Assembly (NCBI GenBank): GCA_002500745.1
Contig: DLST01000010.1
Span: 372,001-436,000 of the forward strand
Source of the DNA: Sphingobacterium sp. UBA7855
GTDB taxonomy: Bacteria; Bacteroidota; Bacteroidia; Sphingobacteriales; Sphingobacteriaceae
DNA length: 64,000 nt
Direction of reading: 5' to 3'
Part shown: one piece after another, positions 1 through 7,897 of the stretch
How the letters are laid out: each line of letters starts with the position of its first letter
Position numbering within the stretch: position 1 is the first letter of the stretch
Notes under the pieces: model-generated
The model's database searches: none
What the model saw: the letters and a program-made list of their open reading frames with translations, nothing else
What the model was told of the DNA's origin: nothing
Translations under genes and position numbers: made by a program

Positions 1-770
1 TGAAGAATCTGGTAATTCTCATCTGAAGGATCTTCTTCCACAACTGTTAGTACTGTATTTTCATTGACGAAGCGTGTAATATCATCAATGTGGCCATCTG
101 TATCGTCTCCTACGATACCATCACCAAGCCATAACACTTGTTCTTGACCGTAAAATTCTTTTAAATAGATTTCTATTTGCTCTTTCGTTAAGTGCGGATT
201 TCGGTTTTTATTCAATAGGCACGCCGTTGTTGTCATAATTGTTCCTGCACCATTAAATTCAACCGATCCTCCCTCCATGACGATGTCAGGGCTAAATAAA
301 GGAAGATCCAATTTTTGGGCAATACGAGTTGGAACGATGTCGTCAAGTTCAAATGGCGGATATTTACCACCCCACGCGTTATACCCCCAGTCAACCACTG
401 CTTTTTGATTTGTTGACGGATTAATAACAAAAGCAGGGCCGTGATCTCTACACCAAGCATCATTAGTGGGATTGTAATAGAATTCGATATTGCTAAAATC
501 TTTCGTCACGTCTTTGAGGGCCTGTATAGCAAAATTTTGCATTTCCTCATTAGCGACGTTAATTCTTACTTTTTGGCTTTCGGATACGGCCTTAATGAAT
601 TGACAATAAGGTTTGTATATCGTTTCGATTTTTCCAGGCCATGATTCCTCTTTGTGTGGCCAGCTCAGCCATAAGGCCTCTTGCTTAGCCCATTCTGGAG
701 GAAATGAAAACCCCTGTTTTTTGGGGGAATTGTCAAAATAGGTCTGCGTAAATGTATTTTTCTGTTCCAT
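1..770 (-). CDS. aguA: Agmatine deiminase (C-terminus beyond window edge)
   Basis: Hydrolyses agmatine to N-carbamoylputrescine and ammonia, the first step of agmatine conversion to putrescine. About 256 codons are visible from the ATG at 770. Family motifs are WCRDHG (residues 106-111, substrate guanidinium binding), EGGS (166-169) and GHIDD (226-230), which holds the catalytic His227 and Asp229. The catalytic Cys lies in the missing C-terminal part. The next enzyme of the pathway is encoded 89 bp upstream on the same strand, so both are probably co-transcribed. The visible frame is intact. Confidence 0.93.
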   Translation of the reverse strand, partial: MEQKNTFTQTYFDNSPKKQGFSFPPEWAKQEALWLSWPHKEESWPGKIETIYKPYCQFIKAVSESQKVRINVANEEMQNFAIQALKDVTKDFSNIEFYYNPTNDAWCRDHGPAFVINPSTNQKAVVDWGYNAWGGKYPPFELDDIVPTRIAQKLDLPLFSPDIVMEGGSVEFNGAGTIMTTTACLLNKNRNPHLTKEQIEIYLKEFYGQEQVLWLGDGIVGDDTDGHIDDITRFVNENTVLTVVEEDPSDENYQIL

Positions 771-794
771 ACTTATTTTGCGGGGATTAAAAAA

Positions 795-845
795 GCCATT
801 TCAGTTCAACTCGGCACAGTTATGTACCTTTGCAACCGAAATGGC
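795..845. repeat. Inverted repeat between aguB and aguA
   Basis: Two 12-nt arms, 795-806 and 834-845, are reverse complements with one mismatch (GCCATTTCAGTT and AACCGAAATGGC), separated by 27 nt. On the plus strand the loop also contains TACCTTTG, a match to the Bacteroidota -7 box. No T-run follows, so an intrinsic terminator is unlikely. It could be an operator or an mRNA stem between the two agmatine genes. Confidence 0.4.
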
Positions 846-859
846 GAGTATATGCAATA

Positions 860-1735
860 TTAGTCTTCGTCAATAAAACGTTTGGTGATTGGTGAGTATG
901 TCTCAATTCTTCTGTCCCGAAGAAATGGCCAGTGTTTTCTAAAATAATCCGATTCATTTAAGTCCAATTCGACGACCTCAATTTCCTCTTTGTCATGAGA
1001 AGCTAGGTAAAGCAATTTTCCCTGTCCATTTGTTACGAAACTTCCGCCCCAGAACTTCATGGCGCCATTCTGTTCATATCCAACACGATTAACAGCTACC
1101 ACTGGAACGCCGTTAGCAACTGCATGGGAGCGTTGTATGGTTTGCCATGCGTTATACTGATCTTTGTTAGTTTCTTCGTCCTGATCAGTTGCCCATCCGA
1201 TAGCCGTAGGATAAAATAAAATTTCAGCGCCCATTAAGGCGGTAATCCGAGAAGCTTCAGGGTACCATTGATCCCAACAGATTAAAATTCCTATTTTGCC
1301 AAATTGTGTTTTGAATACTTTGTAGCCTAGATCACCCGGCGTAAAATAGAATTTTTCATAAAAAGCGGGGTCATCTGGAATATGCATTTTCCGATATTTC
1401 CCCAAATATGAGCCATCCGCATCTAATACGGCGGTTGTATTATGGTAAAGTCCTTCGGCTCTTTTTTCAAATAATGAAGCGATAATGACGACTCCAGCTT
1501 CCTTGGCGATAGCCGATAGTGCATCGGTGGATGGACCAGGGATGGTTTCAGCCAATGCGAAATTGTCATAATCTTCTACATCGCAGAAATATAAAGAGGT
1601 AAATAGTTCTTGCAGACACACGATTTGCGCACCTTTTGCAGCGGCCTCTTTTACTTTAGCGATAGCTTTTTCGAGATTCTCTTGTTTGCTTGCGGTACAG
1701 CTCATCTGTACAACTCCAACTTTTACTTTGCTCAT
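860..1735 (-). CDS. aguB: N-carbamoylputrescine amidase
   Basis: Nitrilase-superfamily (CN hydrolase) enzyme that converts N-carbamoylputrescine to putrescine, CO2 and ammonia in the cytoplasm. The catalytic triad is visible: Glu43 in LQELF, Lys116 in KYRKMHIPD and Cys153 in LICWDQWYPE. The 291-aa length fits the family. It lies upstream of agmatine deiminase on the minus strand, giving a two-gene agmatine-to-putrescine route. A -7-like box TATCTTTG sits at 1762-1769, about 27 nt before the ATG. Confidence 0.95.
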   Translation of the reverse strand: MSKVKVGVVQMSCTASKQENLEKAIAKVKEAAAKGAQIVCLQELFTSLYFCDVEDYDNFALAETIPGPSTDALSAIAKEAGVVIIASLFEKRAEGLYHNTTAVLDADGSYLGKYRKMHIPDDPAFYEKFYFTPGDLGYKVFKTQFGKIGILICWDQWYPEASRITALMGAEILFYPTAIGWATDQDEETNKDQYNAWQTIQRSHAVANGVPVVAVNRVGYEQNGAMKFWGGSFVTNGQGKLLYLASHDKEEIEVVELDLNESDYFRKHWPFLRDRRIETYSPITKRFIDED

Positions 1736-1761
1736 TCTTTAATGCTTATTTAATTCAAGCA

Positions 1762-1769
1762 CAAAGATA
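1762..1769 (-). promoter_or_regulatory. Putative aguB promoter -7 box
   Basis: TATCTTTG on the minus strand fits TAnnTTTG. No good TTTG -33 element is visible at the usual distance, so this is a weaker call than those with both boxes. Confidence 0.4.
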
Positions 1770-1797
1770 CTATTCTTAATTTGGATTTGGTCTTTAG

Positions 1798-1828
1798 GTA
1801 AAAACAAAAAGAGCTCTTAGAGCTCTTT
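1798..1828 (-). terminator. rpoN terminator containing the rpoN stop codon
   Basis: On the minus strand a perfect 9-bp stem (AAAGAGCTC / GAGCTCTTT) has a 3-nt loop, TAA, which is the rpoN stop codon itself. It is followed by TTGTTTTT. Stem arms are 1808-1816 and 1820-1828. Confidence 0.75.
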
Positions 1829-3283
1829 TCGTAATCTTGCTACAGGGATATTCAATGCCTCCCGATATTTTGCTACCGTTCGTCGCGCAATATTATAGCC
1901 TTTTTCTTTCAGGATCTCAGTAAGCTTTTCATCAGCTAGTGGTTTTCTCTTATTTTCTTTTGAAATACACTCCTCCAATATTTTTTTAACTTCCTTATTG
2001 GATACCTCTTCCCCAGAGTCTGTTTGGATAGCTTCGGAGAAAAATGATTTTAGGAGAAAAGTGCCGAATTCTGTCTGTACATATTTTGAATTTGCAACCC
2101 GCGACACTGTTGATATATCCATGTCAATTTTATCCGCAATATCTTTCAATATCATGGGCTTTAGCTTTCGATCATCACCGGTCAGGAAATAATCATATTG
2201 GTATTCCATGATGGCGTTCATTGTTTTGAGTAAGGTTTGCTGGCGTTGTTTGATTGCATCAATAAACCATTTTGCTGAATCAAGTTTTTGCTTGACGAAT
2301 TGTACAGCTTCTTTCATTTTCTTATCCCTTTGATCCGATTTTTCATAATGCTCGAACATGTGCTGGTAATCACGGCTTATACGGAGCTCGGGTGCGTTTC
2401 GGCCGTTTAAAGTCAAATGTAGAATACCATCATTGTTACTAATATGGAAATCGGGGATAATATGAAGCTGTTTACCAGCCACTGCGCCAGAGTCTCCAGG
2501 CTTTGGGTTAAGTTTTAGGATCTCATTCACTACATTTTTTAAATCCTCCGACGAAATGCCCAATGATTTTTCTAATTTATCATAATGCTTTTTGGTAAAT
2601 TCTTCAAGGTAGTTTGCTACCACTTTAATAGCAAGTTTAATAGTGGGATTTTGAGTGTCTTTTTTTTGCAGCTGGATCAAAAGGCATTCTTGCAAATCCC
2701 GGGCGCCAATTCCGGCAGGCTCAAAATCTTGAATGACTTTTAAGATATCAAGCACTTCATTTTCTTCAGTCATTACATTTTGGCCAAACGCTAGATCGTC
2801 TACAAGATTGATAATAGGACGGCGTAAGTATCCGTCGTCATCAAGGCTGCCAATAATTTGTTGACCAATTAGAAAATGTTTGTCATCTAAAGCCAACAGG
2901 TCTAATTGCTGTTGTAACTGTTCATAAAACGAATGCTGGATTGCGACAGGCATTTCTTTCCGATCATCGTCATCATCGCCATACTCATAGCCGTTACCAT
3001 AATCTTTAAAATCGTCCTCCTGGATATAGTCTTCCAAGCTAAAGTCGTCTGAGTCGAATCCCTCTTCATTGTCAAAATTATCATCGGGATCTTTGTCAGG
3101 ATATTCTTCTATAGGATCGGTCATATTAGTCAAGCTACCATCTTCTAACGCAGGGTTTTCCTCTAATTCTTCCTTGATTCTTGCATCTAATGAAACAGTC
3201 GGAACCTGCAACAATTTTATAAACTGTATCTGTTGCGGAGACAATTTCTGTAATAGCTTTTGTTGTAATGTTTGTTTTAACAT
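1817..3283 (-). CDS. rpoN: RNA polymerase sigma-54 factor
   Basis: Alternative sigma factor that directs RNA polymerase to -24/-12 promoters and needs an AAA+ activator to open DNA. Region I is the Gln/Leu-rich N-terminus (residues 1-50). A long acidic region II with Asp/Glu runs (about 50-115) follows, then the core-binding region and the C-terminal DNA-binding domain with the RpoN box ARRTVAKYRE at 466-475. The 488-aa length fits the family. The stop codon lies in the loop of its own terminator. No enhancer-binding protein gene is seen in this window. Confidence 0.97.
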   Translation of the reverse strand: MLKQTLQQKLLQKLSPQQIQFIKLLQVPTVSLDARIKEELEENPALEDGSLTNMTDPIEEYPDKDPDDNFDNEEGFDSDDFSLEDYIQEDDFKDYGNGYEYGDDDDDRKEMPVAIQHSFYEQLQQQLDLLALDDKHFLIGQQIIGSLDDDGYLRRPIINLVDDLAFGQNVMTEENEVLDILKVIQDFEPAGIGARDLQECLLIQLQKKDTQNPTIKLAIKVVANYLEEFTKKHYDKLEKSLGISSEDLKNVVNEILKLNPKPGDSGAVAGKQLHIIPDFHISNNDGILHLTLNGRNAPELRISRDYQHMFEHYEKSDQRDKKMKEAVQFVKQKLDSAKWFIDAIKQRQQTLLKTMNAIMEYQYDYFLTGDDRKLKPMILKDIADKIDMDISTVSRVANSKYVQTEFGTFLLKSFFSEAIQTDSGEEVSNKEVKKILEECISKENKRKPLADEKLTEILKEKGYNIARRTVAKYREALNIPVARLRKEL

Positions 3284-3595
3284 GCTAATAGTTGACTTTT
3301 TTACATCTAAATTTAAACAAATATCATTATTATTTTAAAATAAAATCGATAATAAATAAAAAAGGGGTATAATATTTGTGGAAGACGGCTAAAAAAGGGA
3401 AATTAGACCTATCGAGTTATGCTCGATTTCTACGTTATTTTGCGCATACCATTTATTGTTAAAAAATGTAAATAGTTGATTACAGCGATTTATTTAGTTG
3501 TATATTTAGCCCCTGAAAAAGATAGAAAGGCATGTCAGGCGGAGTTAAAACCTTTTGCTGGTCGGATGTGTTGAATATAAGGTAAATTTCCATTT
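3284..3595. other. Divergent intergenic region rpoN / PBP1A
   Basis: 312 bp, strongly AT-rich, carrying the control regions of two divergent genes. I see no gene or RNA in it. Only an imperfect -7 box (TAAATTTC, 3583-3590) lies 5 nt before the PBP1A ATG. Confidence 0.5.
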
Positions 3596-6022
3596 ATGTT
3601 TAAACGTATTAAGAATAGGTTTCTTCGTTATTTCGTTATAGCAATATATTTTGTCATTATATTGGTTTGTGCTATACAATTGAATTTTCTGTGGCTATTC
3701 GGTTATTCTCCGACTAAAAAGGATATTGTTATGCCTAGTGTTAATATCTCAACGGAGTTGTATACCGCGGACAGTGTTTTAATTGGCCGGTATTTCGACG
3801 AGGATAGAAATCCAATTCCCTTTGACAGTATCCCAAAAACAGTAACGAATGCTTTGATAGCGACCGAGGATGTGCGTTTTTATAGTCATAAGGGTGTCGA
3901 CTTTTTTGGTTTAGGATCGGGAATTTTATCGACCTTAAAAGGAGATAAGCGTGGTGCAAGTACAATCACGCAGCAATTAGCTAAAAATCTTTATCGTACT
4001 CGTTATAATAAGTCGGGTGGTTTGTTGACACGTCTTCCTATTGCCGGATTGGTGGTGACTAAATTTAAGGAGTGGATGACAGCTTACAAGCTGGAGCAGC
4101 GTTATTCTAAAAATCAGATATTGGAAATGTATCTGAATACTGTATCGTTCAGTAATAACGCTTATGGGATTGAAACGGCTGCAAAACGATATTTTTCAAA
4201 AGGAGCGAATCAGTTGACTCAAAACCAAGCGGCTGTTTTAATAGGGATGTTAAAAGGTACTACATTGTATAATCCAATTCGAAATCCTGAAAATGCATTT
4301 GTGCGAAAAAATATTGTATTAAGTCAAATGTATAAAAGTGGTTTCTTAAAAAAAGGAGAGTTTGACAGTCTGATTAAAGAAAAGATTGTTTTGAATACAA
4401 ATAGTCAAGATATCAATGCTGGTGGAGACTCTTATTTACGTACCGCTGTAGCGAAGTGGTTGGAGAAATGGTCAGAGGAAAATAATTACGACATTTATAC
4501 CGACGGGCTGAAAATTTATACCACTATAAATTCTAAACTTCAAAAGCATGCTGAGGAAGCGGTGGCCAAGCAAATGGTAGAATTGCAGCAACGTTTAAAT
4601 AATACCTGGAATGGACAGGAGCCATGGCGCGATTTGTCAGGTAAAGTTATTCCTAATTTTTTGGATAATTTGGCTAAGAAGACTACTTATTATGCTTTTT
4701 TGAGTAAAAAGTACGCCAACTCTCCTGATAGTATCTCTTATTTCCTCAACGAGAAAAAGAAGATGGAAGTCTATAACTGGAAGGATGGAGGTAAGATCGA
4801 AAGGGAGATGTCTACAATGGACTCTTTGAAATATTATGCGATGATGCTGAATGCGGGGATGATGTCAATGGATCCCTATTCAGGTGAAATTAAAGCATGG
4901 GTTGGTGGAATAAATCATCAATACTTTAAGTATGATCACGTGATGCAAGCGAAACGGCAGGCGGGATCTACGTTTAAGCCTTTCGTATACTTAGCAGCCT
5001 TAGAATCGGGAATGTCGCCTTGTGATAAAATTACGGATAAGCCTGTTACCATCAAGATTGATAAAGGTGATTCTGTTGAGATATGGGAACCTAAAAATGC
5101 TGACTGGAATTTCTCCTACCGTGAGATGTCTTTGCGGCACGCGATGGCCCGCTCCATCAATTCAGTTACAGTTCAGTTAACTGATATTGTCACGCCTTCG
5201 AAAGTTGTTGATGCTGCTCACCGTTGTGGTATTACGAGTAAATTAAATCCGGTTGCTTCCGTGGGGCTGGGGCCCAATGATGTTTCTGTTTTTGAAATGG
5301 TGAATGGGTACTCAACAATGATGAACCATGGTGAGCGCGTGACACCTTTACTGGTTTCTAAGATTGAAGATCATGATGGCAATGTGATTGCAACGTTCCA
5401 GGCAGAACGTAAACAGGTCATTGATAAGCAAGATGCGTGGTTAATGACGTATATGCTCCGTGGTGGGATGGAAGAACCAGGTGGTACTTCTCAAGGATTG
5501 TGGGAGTGGGATTTATTTACAAAAGAAAATGAAATAGGAGGGAAAACAGGTACTTCTTCTGAATATGTAGATGGCTGGTATATGGGGGTAACAAAAGACT
5601 TGGTTACAGGTGTTTGGGTAGGGTGTGACGAGCGGAGCATTCACTTTAAGAATTCGCATACCGGAGAAGGTTCTCGTACTGCATTGCCGATTTTCGGAGT
5701 TTACCTCGAATCCGTTTATAAAGATAAGAATTTAGGATACACTATGGGTAAGTTTCCAAGCCCGACTGTTGAAATTACAAAATCATACAAATGTGAAACT
5801 CCGCGTTACAGTGATCCTGAACCAGAGCAGATGGATTCTACTCAGTTAGAGTTGCCTACTGATGAAGGATTTATCGGGCCGGAAGAAGAGGGTGGTGAAG
5901 AAGGTCAACTTGAACGTAATAATATTGATCAACTTGATCGTAACAATACTGAAGGTGATTCGGATAGTTTGCAAAGTGACAAATTATCCTTTTCTGAAGA
6001 TGGGCCTGTTCAAAATAAATAG
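3596..6022 (+). CDS. Penicillin-binding protein 1A (bifunctional transglycosylase/transpeptidase)
   Basis: Class A PBP that polymerises glycan strands and cross-links peptidoglycan in the periplasm. One N-terminal membrane anchor (about residues 12-36) is followed by a GT51 domain with catalytic Glu91 in ATEDVRFYSHKG and the GASTITQQLAKN motif at 120-131. The transpeptidase domain has S458-TF-K461, S520-I-N522 and K650-TGT. The last 60 residues are acidic and low in complexity (Glu/Asp/Asn-rich). It is 808 aa, usual for the family, and appears to be a single gene ending in a strong terminator. Confidence 0.95.
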   Translation: MFKRIKNRFLRYFVIAIYFVIILVCAIQLNFLWLFGYSPTKKDIVMPSVNISTELYTADSVLIGRYFDEDRNPIPFDSIPKTVTNALIATEDVRFYSHKGVDFFGLGSGILSTLKGDKRGASTITQQLAKNLYRTRYNKSGGLLTRLPIAGLVVTKFKEWMTAYKLEQRYSKNQILEMYLNTVSFSNNAYGIETAAKRYFSKGANQLTQNQAAVLIGMLKGTTLYNPIRNPENAFVRKNIVLSQMYKSGFLKKGEFDSLIKEKIVLNTNSQDINAGGDSYLRTAVAKWLEKWSEENNYDIYTDGLKIYTTINSKLQKHAEEAVAKQMVELQQRLNNTWNGQEPWRDLSGKVIPNFLDNLAKKTTYYAFLSKKYANSPDSISYFLNEKKKMEVYNWKDGGKIEREMSTMDSLKYYAMMLNAGMMSMDPYSGEIKAWVGGINHQYFKYDHVMQAKRQAGSTFKPFVYLAALESGMSPCDKITDKPVTIKIDKGDSVEIWEPKNADWNFSYREMSLRHAMARSINSVTVQLTDIVTPSKVVDAAHRCGITSKLNPVASVGLGPNDVSVFEMVNGYSTMMNHGERVTPLLVSKIEDHDGNVIATFQAERKQVIDKQDAWLMTYMLRGGMEEPGGTSQGLWEWDLFTKENEIGGKTGTSSEYVDGWYMGVTKDLVTGVWVGCDERSIHFKNSHTGEGSRTALPIFGVYLESVYKDKNLGYTMGKFPSPTVEITKSYKCETPRYSDPEPEQMDSTQLELPTDEGFIGPEEEGGEEGQLERNNIDQLDRNNTEGDSDSLQSDKLSFSEDGPVQNK

Positions 6023-6056
6023 CCGCTTTTAATACTCATCTTCAAAAATATGAAAT

Positions 6057-6088
6057 AGCCGCCTAGTTTTTATACAGGTGGCTTTTTT
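6057..6088 (+). terminator. Terminator after PBP1A
   Basis: Stem AGCCGCCT (6057-6064) / AGGTGGCT (6076-6083), with one G-T pair, is followed by a run of T to 6088. Confidence 0.75.
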
Positions 6089-6089
6089 G

Positions 6090-6413
6090 CTAAGCGGCGT
6101 AGCTTGTTCCTCTTTTGGCGCAATCTGGGTGTGGCTGCGGGAAAAGATTATTCCAGTTGGGATTAGATCTACGGATAAGTCTTTCAATCTGCATGGCTGT
6201 AAAATGCTGTAGTTCGTCTATCTTTTTGTTTGCAGTCTCTAAACTTGTAAAAGCTTCCGTATAGATTATTCTATTGAGGCTTGAGCCTTGATTGAAGATA
6301 AAACTGTTGGATTGCTGTAGCTTCATTACTGTAGTGAATATATTGGTGCTGAGGCCAATTTCGAATCGTTTCCGATTACTATCTGTCGCTATATATAGAA
6401 TAAAATTGCTCAT
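6090..6413 (-). CDS. GIY-YIG-like small protein
   Basis: 107 aa resembling single-domain GIY-YIG (UvrC-type) nucleases of Bacteroidota. The first strand FILYIATDSNRKRFEIGLS corresponds to the GIY...YIG core but is degenerate, and the classical catalytic Arg/Glu arrangement is unclear. A later segment with Glu/Ala-rich helix and RSNPNWNNL resembles the family's C-terminus. It is divergent from the XRE/S24 regulator and shares its 102-bp control region, which suggests joint control. The biochemical activity is uncertain. Confidence 0.6.
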   Translation of the reverse strand: MSNFILYIATDSNRKRFEIGLSTNIFTTVMKLQQSNSFIFNQGSSLNRIIYTEAFTSLETANKKIDELQHFTAMQIERLIRRSNPNWNNLFPQPHPDCAKRGTSYAA

Positions 6414-6446
6414 AATGCTAAATTATTTGGACGTTTAAAATATATT

Positions 6447-6485
6447 TACTAATTTTATTGGCACAATATTACTAATAAAATTAGT
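6447..6485. promoter_or_regulatory. Palindromic operator between GIY-YIG gene and XRE/S24 regulator
   Basis: Two perfect 12-nt inverted arms, ACTAATTTTATT (6448-6459) and AATAAAATTAGT (6474-6485), are separated by 14 nt. TTACTAAT also occurs as a direct repeat at 6447 and 6470. The site ends 30 bp before the regulator's ATG and overlaps where its promoter should be. Autoregulation is inferred by analogy with LexA/CI-type repressors. Confidence 0.6.
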
Positions 6486-6515
6486 TTTTGCAAAATATTT
6501 TTTTGAAAAAATAAC

Positions 6516-7292
6516 ATGTCAAATATTTCGTCCAATCTGAAGTTCCTTAGAAAAGGAAAGAAAATTACACAGCAACAATTTGCTGATATTATGGAAATTA
6601 AGCGAGCGTCTGTCGGGGCGTATGAGGAAGATAGGGCTGAGCCTAAATATGAGTTGTTGAAGAAGATTGCTGAATTCTATGGGTTGACTATGGATGAACT
6701 GGCAAACGATGTTATTGACGACAAGTGGAAGCCAGTTCCAAAAAGTAATGCATCCAATTTAAGGGTGCTAAGCGTTACTGTAGATACGGATAACCGTGAG
6801 AATATTGAACTTGTGCCTGTAAAGGCTAGTGCTGGGTATTTAAATGGGTATGGCGATCCGGAGTATGTTGCAGAGCTGCCTAAGTTTTCACTTCCAATGT
6901 TTGGTCAGGGCACGTTTCGCGCTTTTGAAATTAAGGGTGATTCAATGTTGCCTTTGCCGTCAGGATCTATTGTCGTGGCGGAGTACGTGGAAAACTGGCA
7001 TGATATAAAGCCTGGAAGTACATACGTAGTCGTATCGAAGGAAGATGGCGTGGTCTATAAGCGTATCGCTTTTAAATTTAAAGAAGATAAAGGCTTGAAG
7101 CTCGTTTCTGACAACAAAACATATGAGCCTTATTGGGTTGAGACGGCAGATATACTTGAAGTGTGGAAGGCGAAGGCTTTTATAAGTACACAGCTGCCTG
7201 AACCGACGCCTGAGCCGACAATGGAAACATTGACGAGTATGATGGCACAAATGCAGAAAACGATTAACGCAGTTGTTGACAACTCAAAGTAG
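6516..7292 (+). CDS. LexA/CI-like XRE-S24 transcriptional regulator
   Basis: 258-aa DNA-binding repressor of the self-cleaving type. An N-terminal XRE helix-turn-helix (residues about 7-62) is followed by a linker and an S24 peptidase domain. The nucleophile is Ser143 in KGDSM and the general base is Lys182 in VYKRIAF. An Ala106-Gly107 pair in VKASAGY sits where LexA-family proteins are cut. A Pro/Glu/Thr-rich tail follows. Such proteins sense stress such as DNA damage or act as phage-type repressors, but no prophage genes surround it here. The palindrome just upstream suggests autorepression. Confidence 0.85.
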   Translation: MSNISSNLKFLRKGKKITQQQFADIMEIKRASVGAYEEDRAEPKYELLKKIAEFYGLTMDELANDVIDDKWKPVPKSNASNLRVLSVTVDTDNRENIELVPVKASAGYLNGYGDPEYVAELPKFSLPMFGQGTFRAFEIKGDSMLPLPSGSIVVAEYVENWHDIKPGSTYVVVSKEDGVVYKRIAFKFKEDKGLKLVSDNKTYEPYWVETADILEVWKAKAFISTQLPEPTPEPTMETLTSMMAQMQKTINAVVDNSK

Positions 7293-7320
7293 TTAAATAT
7301 TATTAGCATTTTGATTGATA

Positions 7321-7352
7321 TTTGTTTTTTATTTTATAAAGTGCTATATTTG
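7321..7352 (+). promoter_or_regulatory. Promoter of rimP-nusA
   Basis: TTTG (7321-7324), 20-nt spacer, TATATTTG (7345-7352) is a full match to the Bacteroidota TTTG/TAnnTTTG consensus. Transcription is expected to start near 7357, which leaves an RNA leader of about 70 nt before rimP. Confidence 0.7.
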
Positions 7353-7365
7353 CATATCTGAAAGG

Positions 7366-7393
7366 AAGGGGGCTCGTTTTGCCCCCTTTTTTT
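7366..7393 (+). terminator. Terminator-like hairpin in the rimP-nusA leader (candidate attenuator)
   Basis: AAGGGGGC (7366-7373), 7-nt loop, GCCCCCTT (7381-7388) and a T-run to 7393 form a textbook intrinsic terminator. It lies downstream of the rimP promoter and 35 nt before the rimP ATG. It may end read-through from the upstream regulator gene, attenuate rimP-nusA, or both. Confidence 0.75.
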
Positions 7394-7427
7394 AATTCAA
7401 TTAAATAGCATTTGTAGAGAAAGAACA

Positions 7428-7892
7428 ATGCAGCATATAGAGAAACGAGTTGTTGAACTCATAGAAGAGAAAATAGCGGATCGCGATGACTTATTTATTG
7501 TCAGCGTGAAGATGCATCCAAATAAAATTCTAGAGATTCTTTTGGATGGGGATAAAGGTATTAATATTGACGATTGTGCACAAGTTAGCCGTCATGTGGG
7601 TTTTCATTTGGAAGAAGAAAATGTAATTGATAATGCCTATCGTTTAGAGGTCTCCTCTCCAGGTATCGATGCTAATTTTGTGAATATCCGGCAGTATCAA
7701 AAGAATATAGGTCGTACGATTCAGGTTAAGTTGATTGATAATACTAAAATTGAAGGGACCTTAGTGGCGCTGGATGATACGAACATCAATGTTCTTCAGA
7801 AAGTTAAAGAAAAAGGTAAAAAAGCGCAAGAGGTAGAAAAGGAACTTCCTTTTGATCAAATAAAAGCAACAAAAGTGGTAATTTCATTTTAA
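7428..7892 (+). CDS. rimP: Ribosome maturation factor RimP
   Basis: Cytoplasmic 30S-assembly factor. 154 aa with the two RimP domains; the conserved YRLEVSSPG motif is at residues 71-79. It is the first gene of the classical rimP-nusA-infB order, with nusA starting 5 nt after its stop. The basic/Lys-rich stretch near 125-140 is common in the C-terminal SH3-like domain. The ATG is preceded by AAAGAACA, with no clear Shine-Dalgarno sequence. Confidence 0.95.
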   Translation: MQHIEKRVVELIEEKIADRDDLFIVSVKMHPNKILEILLDGDKGINIDDCAQVSRHVGFHLEEENVIDNAYRLEVSSPGIDANFVNIRQYQKNIGRTIQVKLIDNTKIEGTLVALDDTNINVLQKVKEKGKKAQEVEKELPFDQIKATKVVISF

Positions 7893-7897
7893 TAATA

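Noticed and set aside
441..644. Plus-strand 67-codon frame opposite aguA
   Set aside because: Shadow of the agmatine deiminase gene, which has all family motifs.
841..863. Seven-codon frame after a plus-strand TACCTTTG box near aguB
   Set aside because: Far too short and antisense to the end of aguB.
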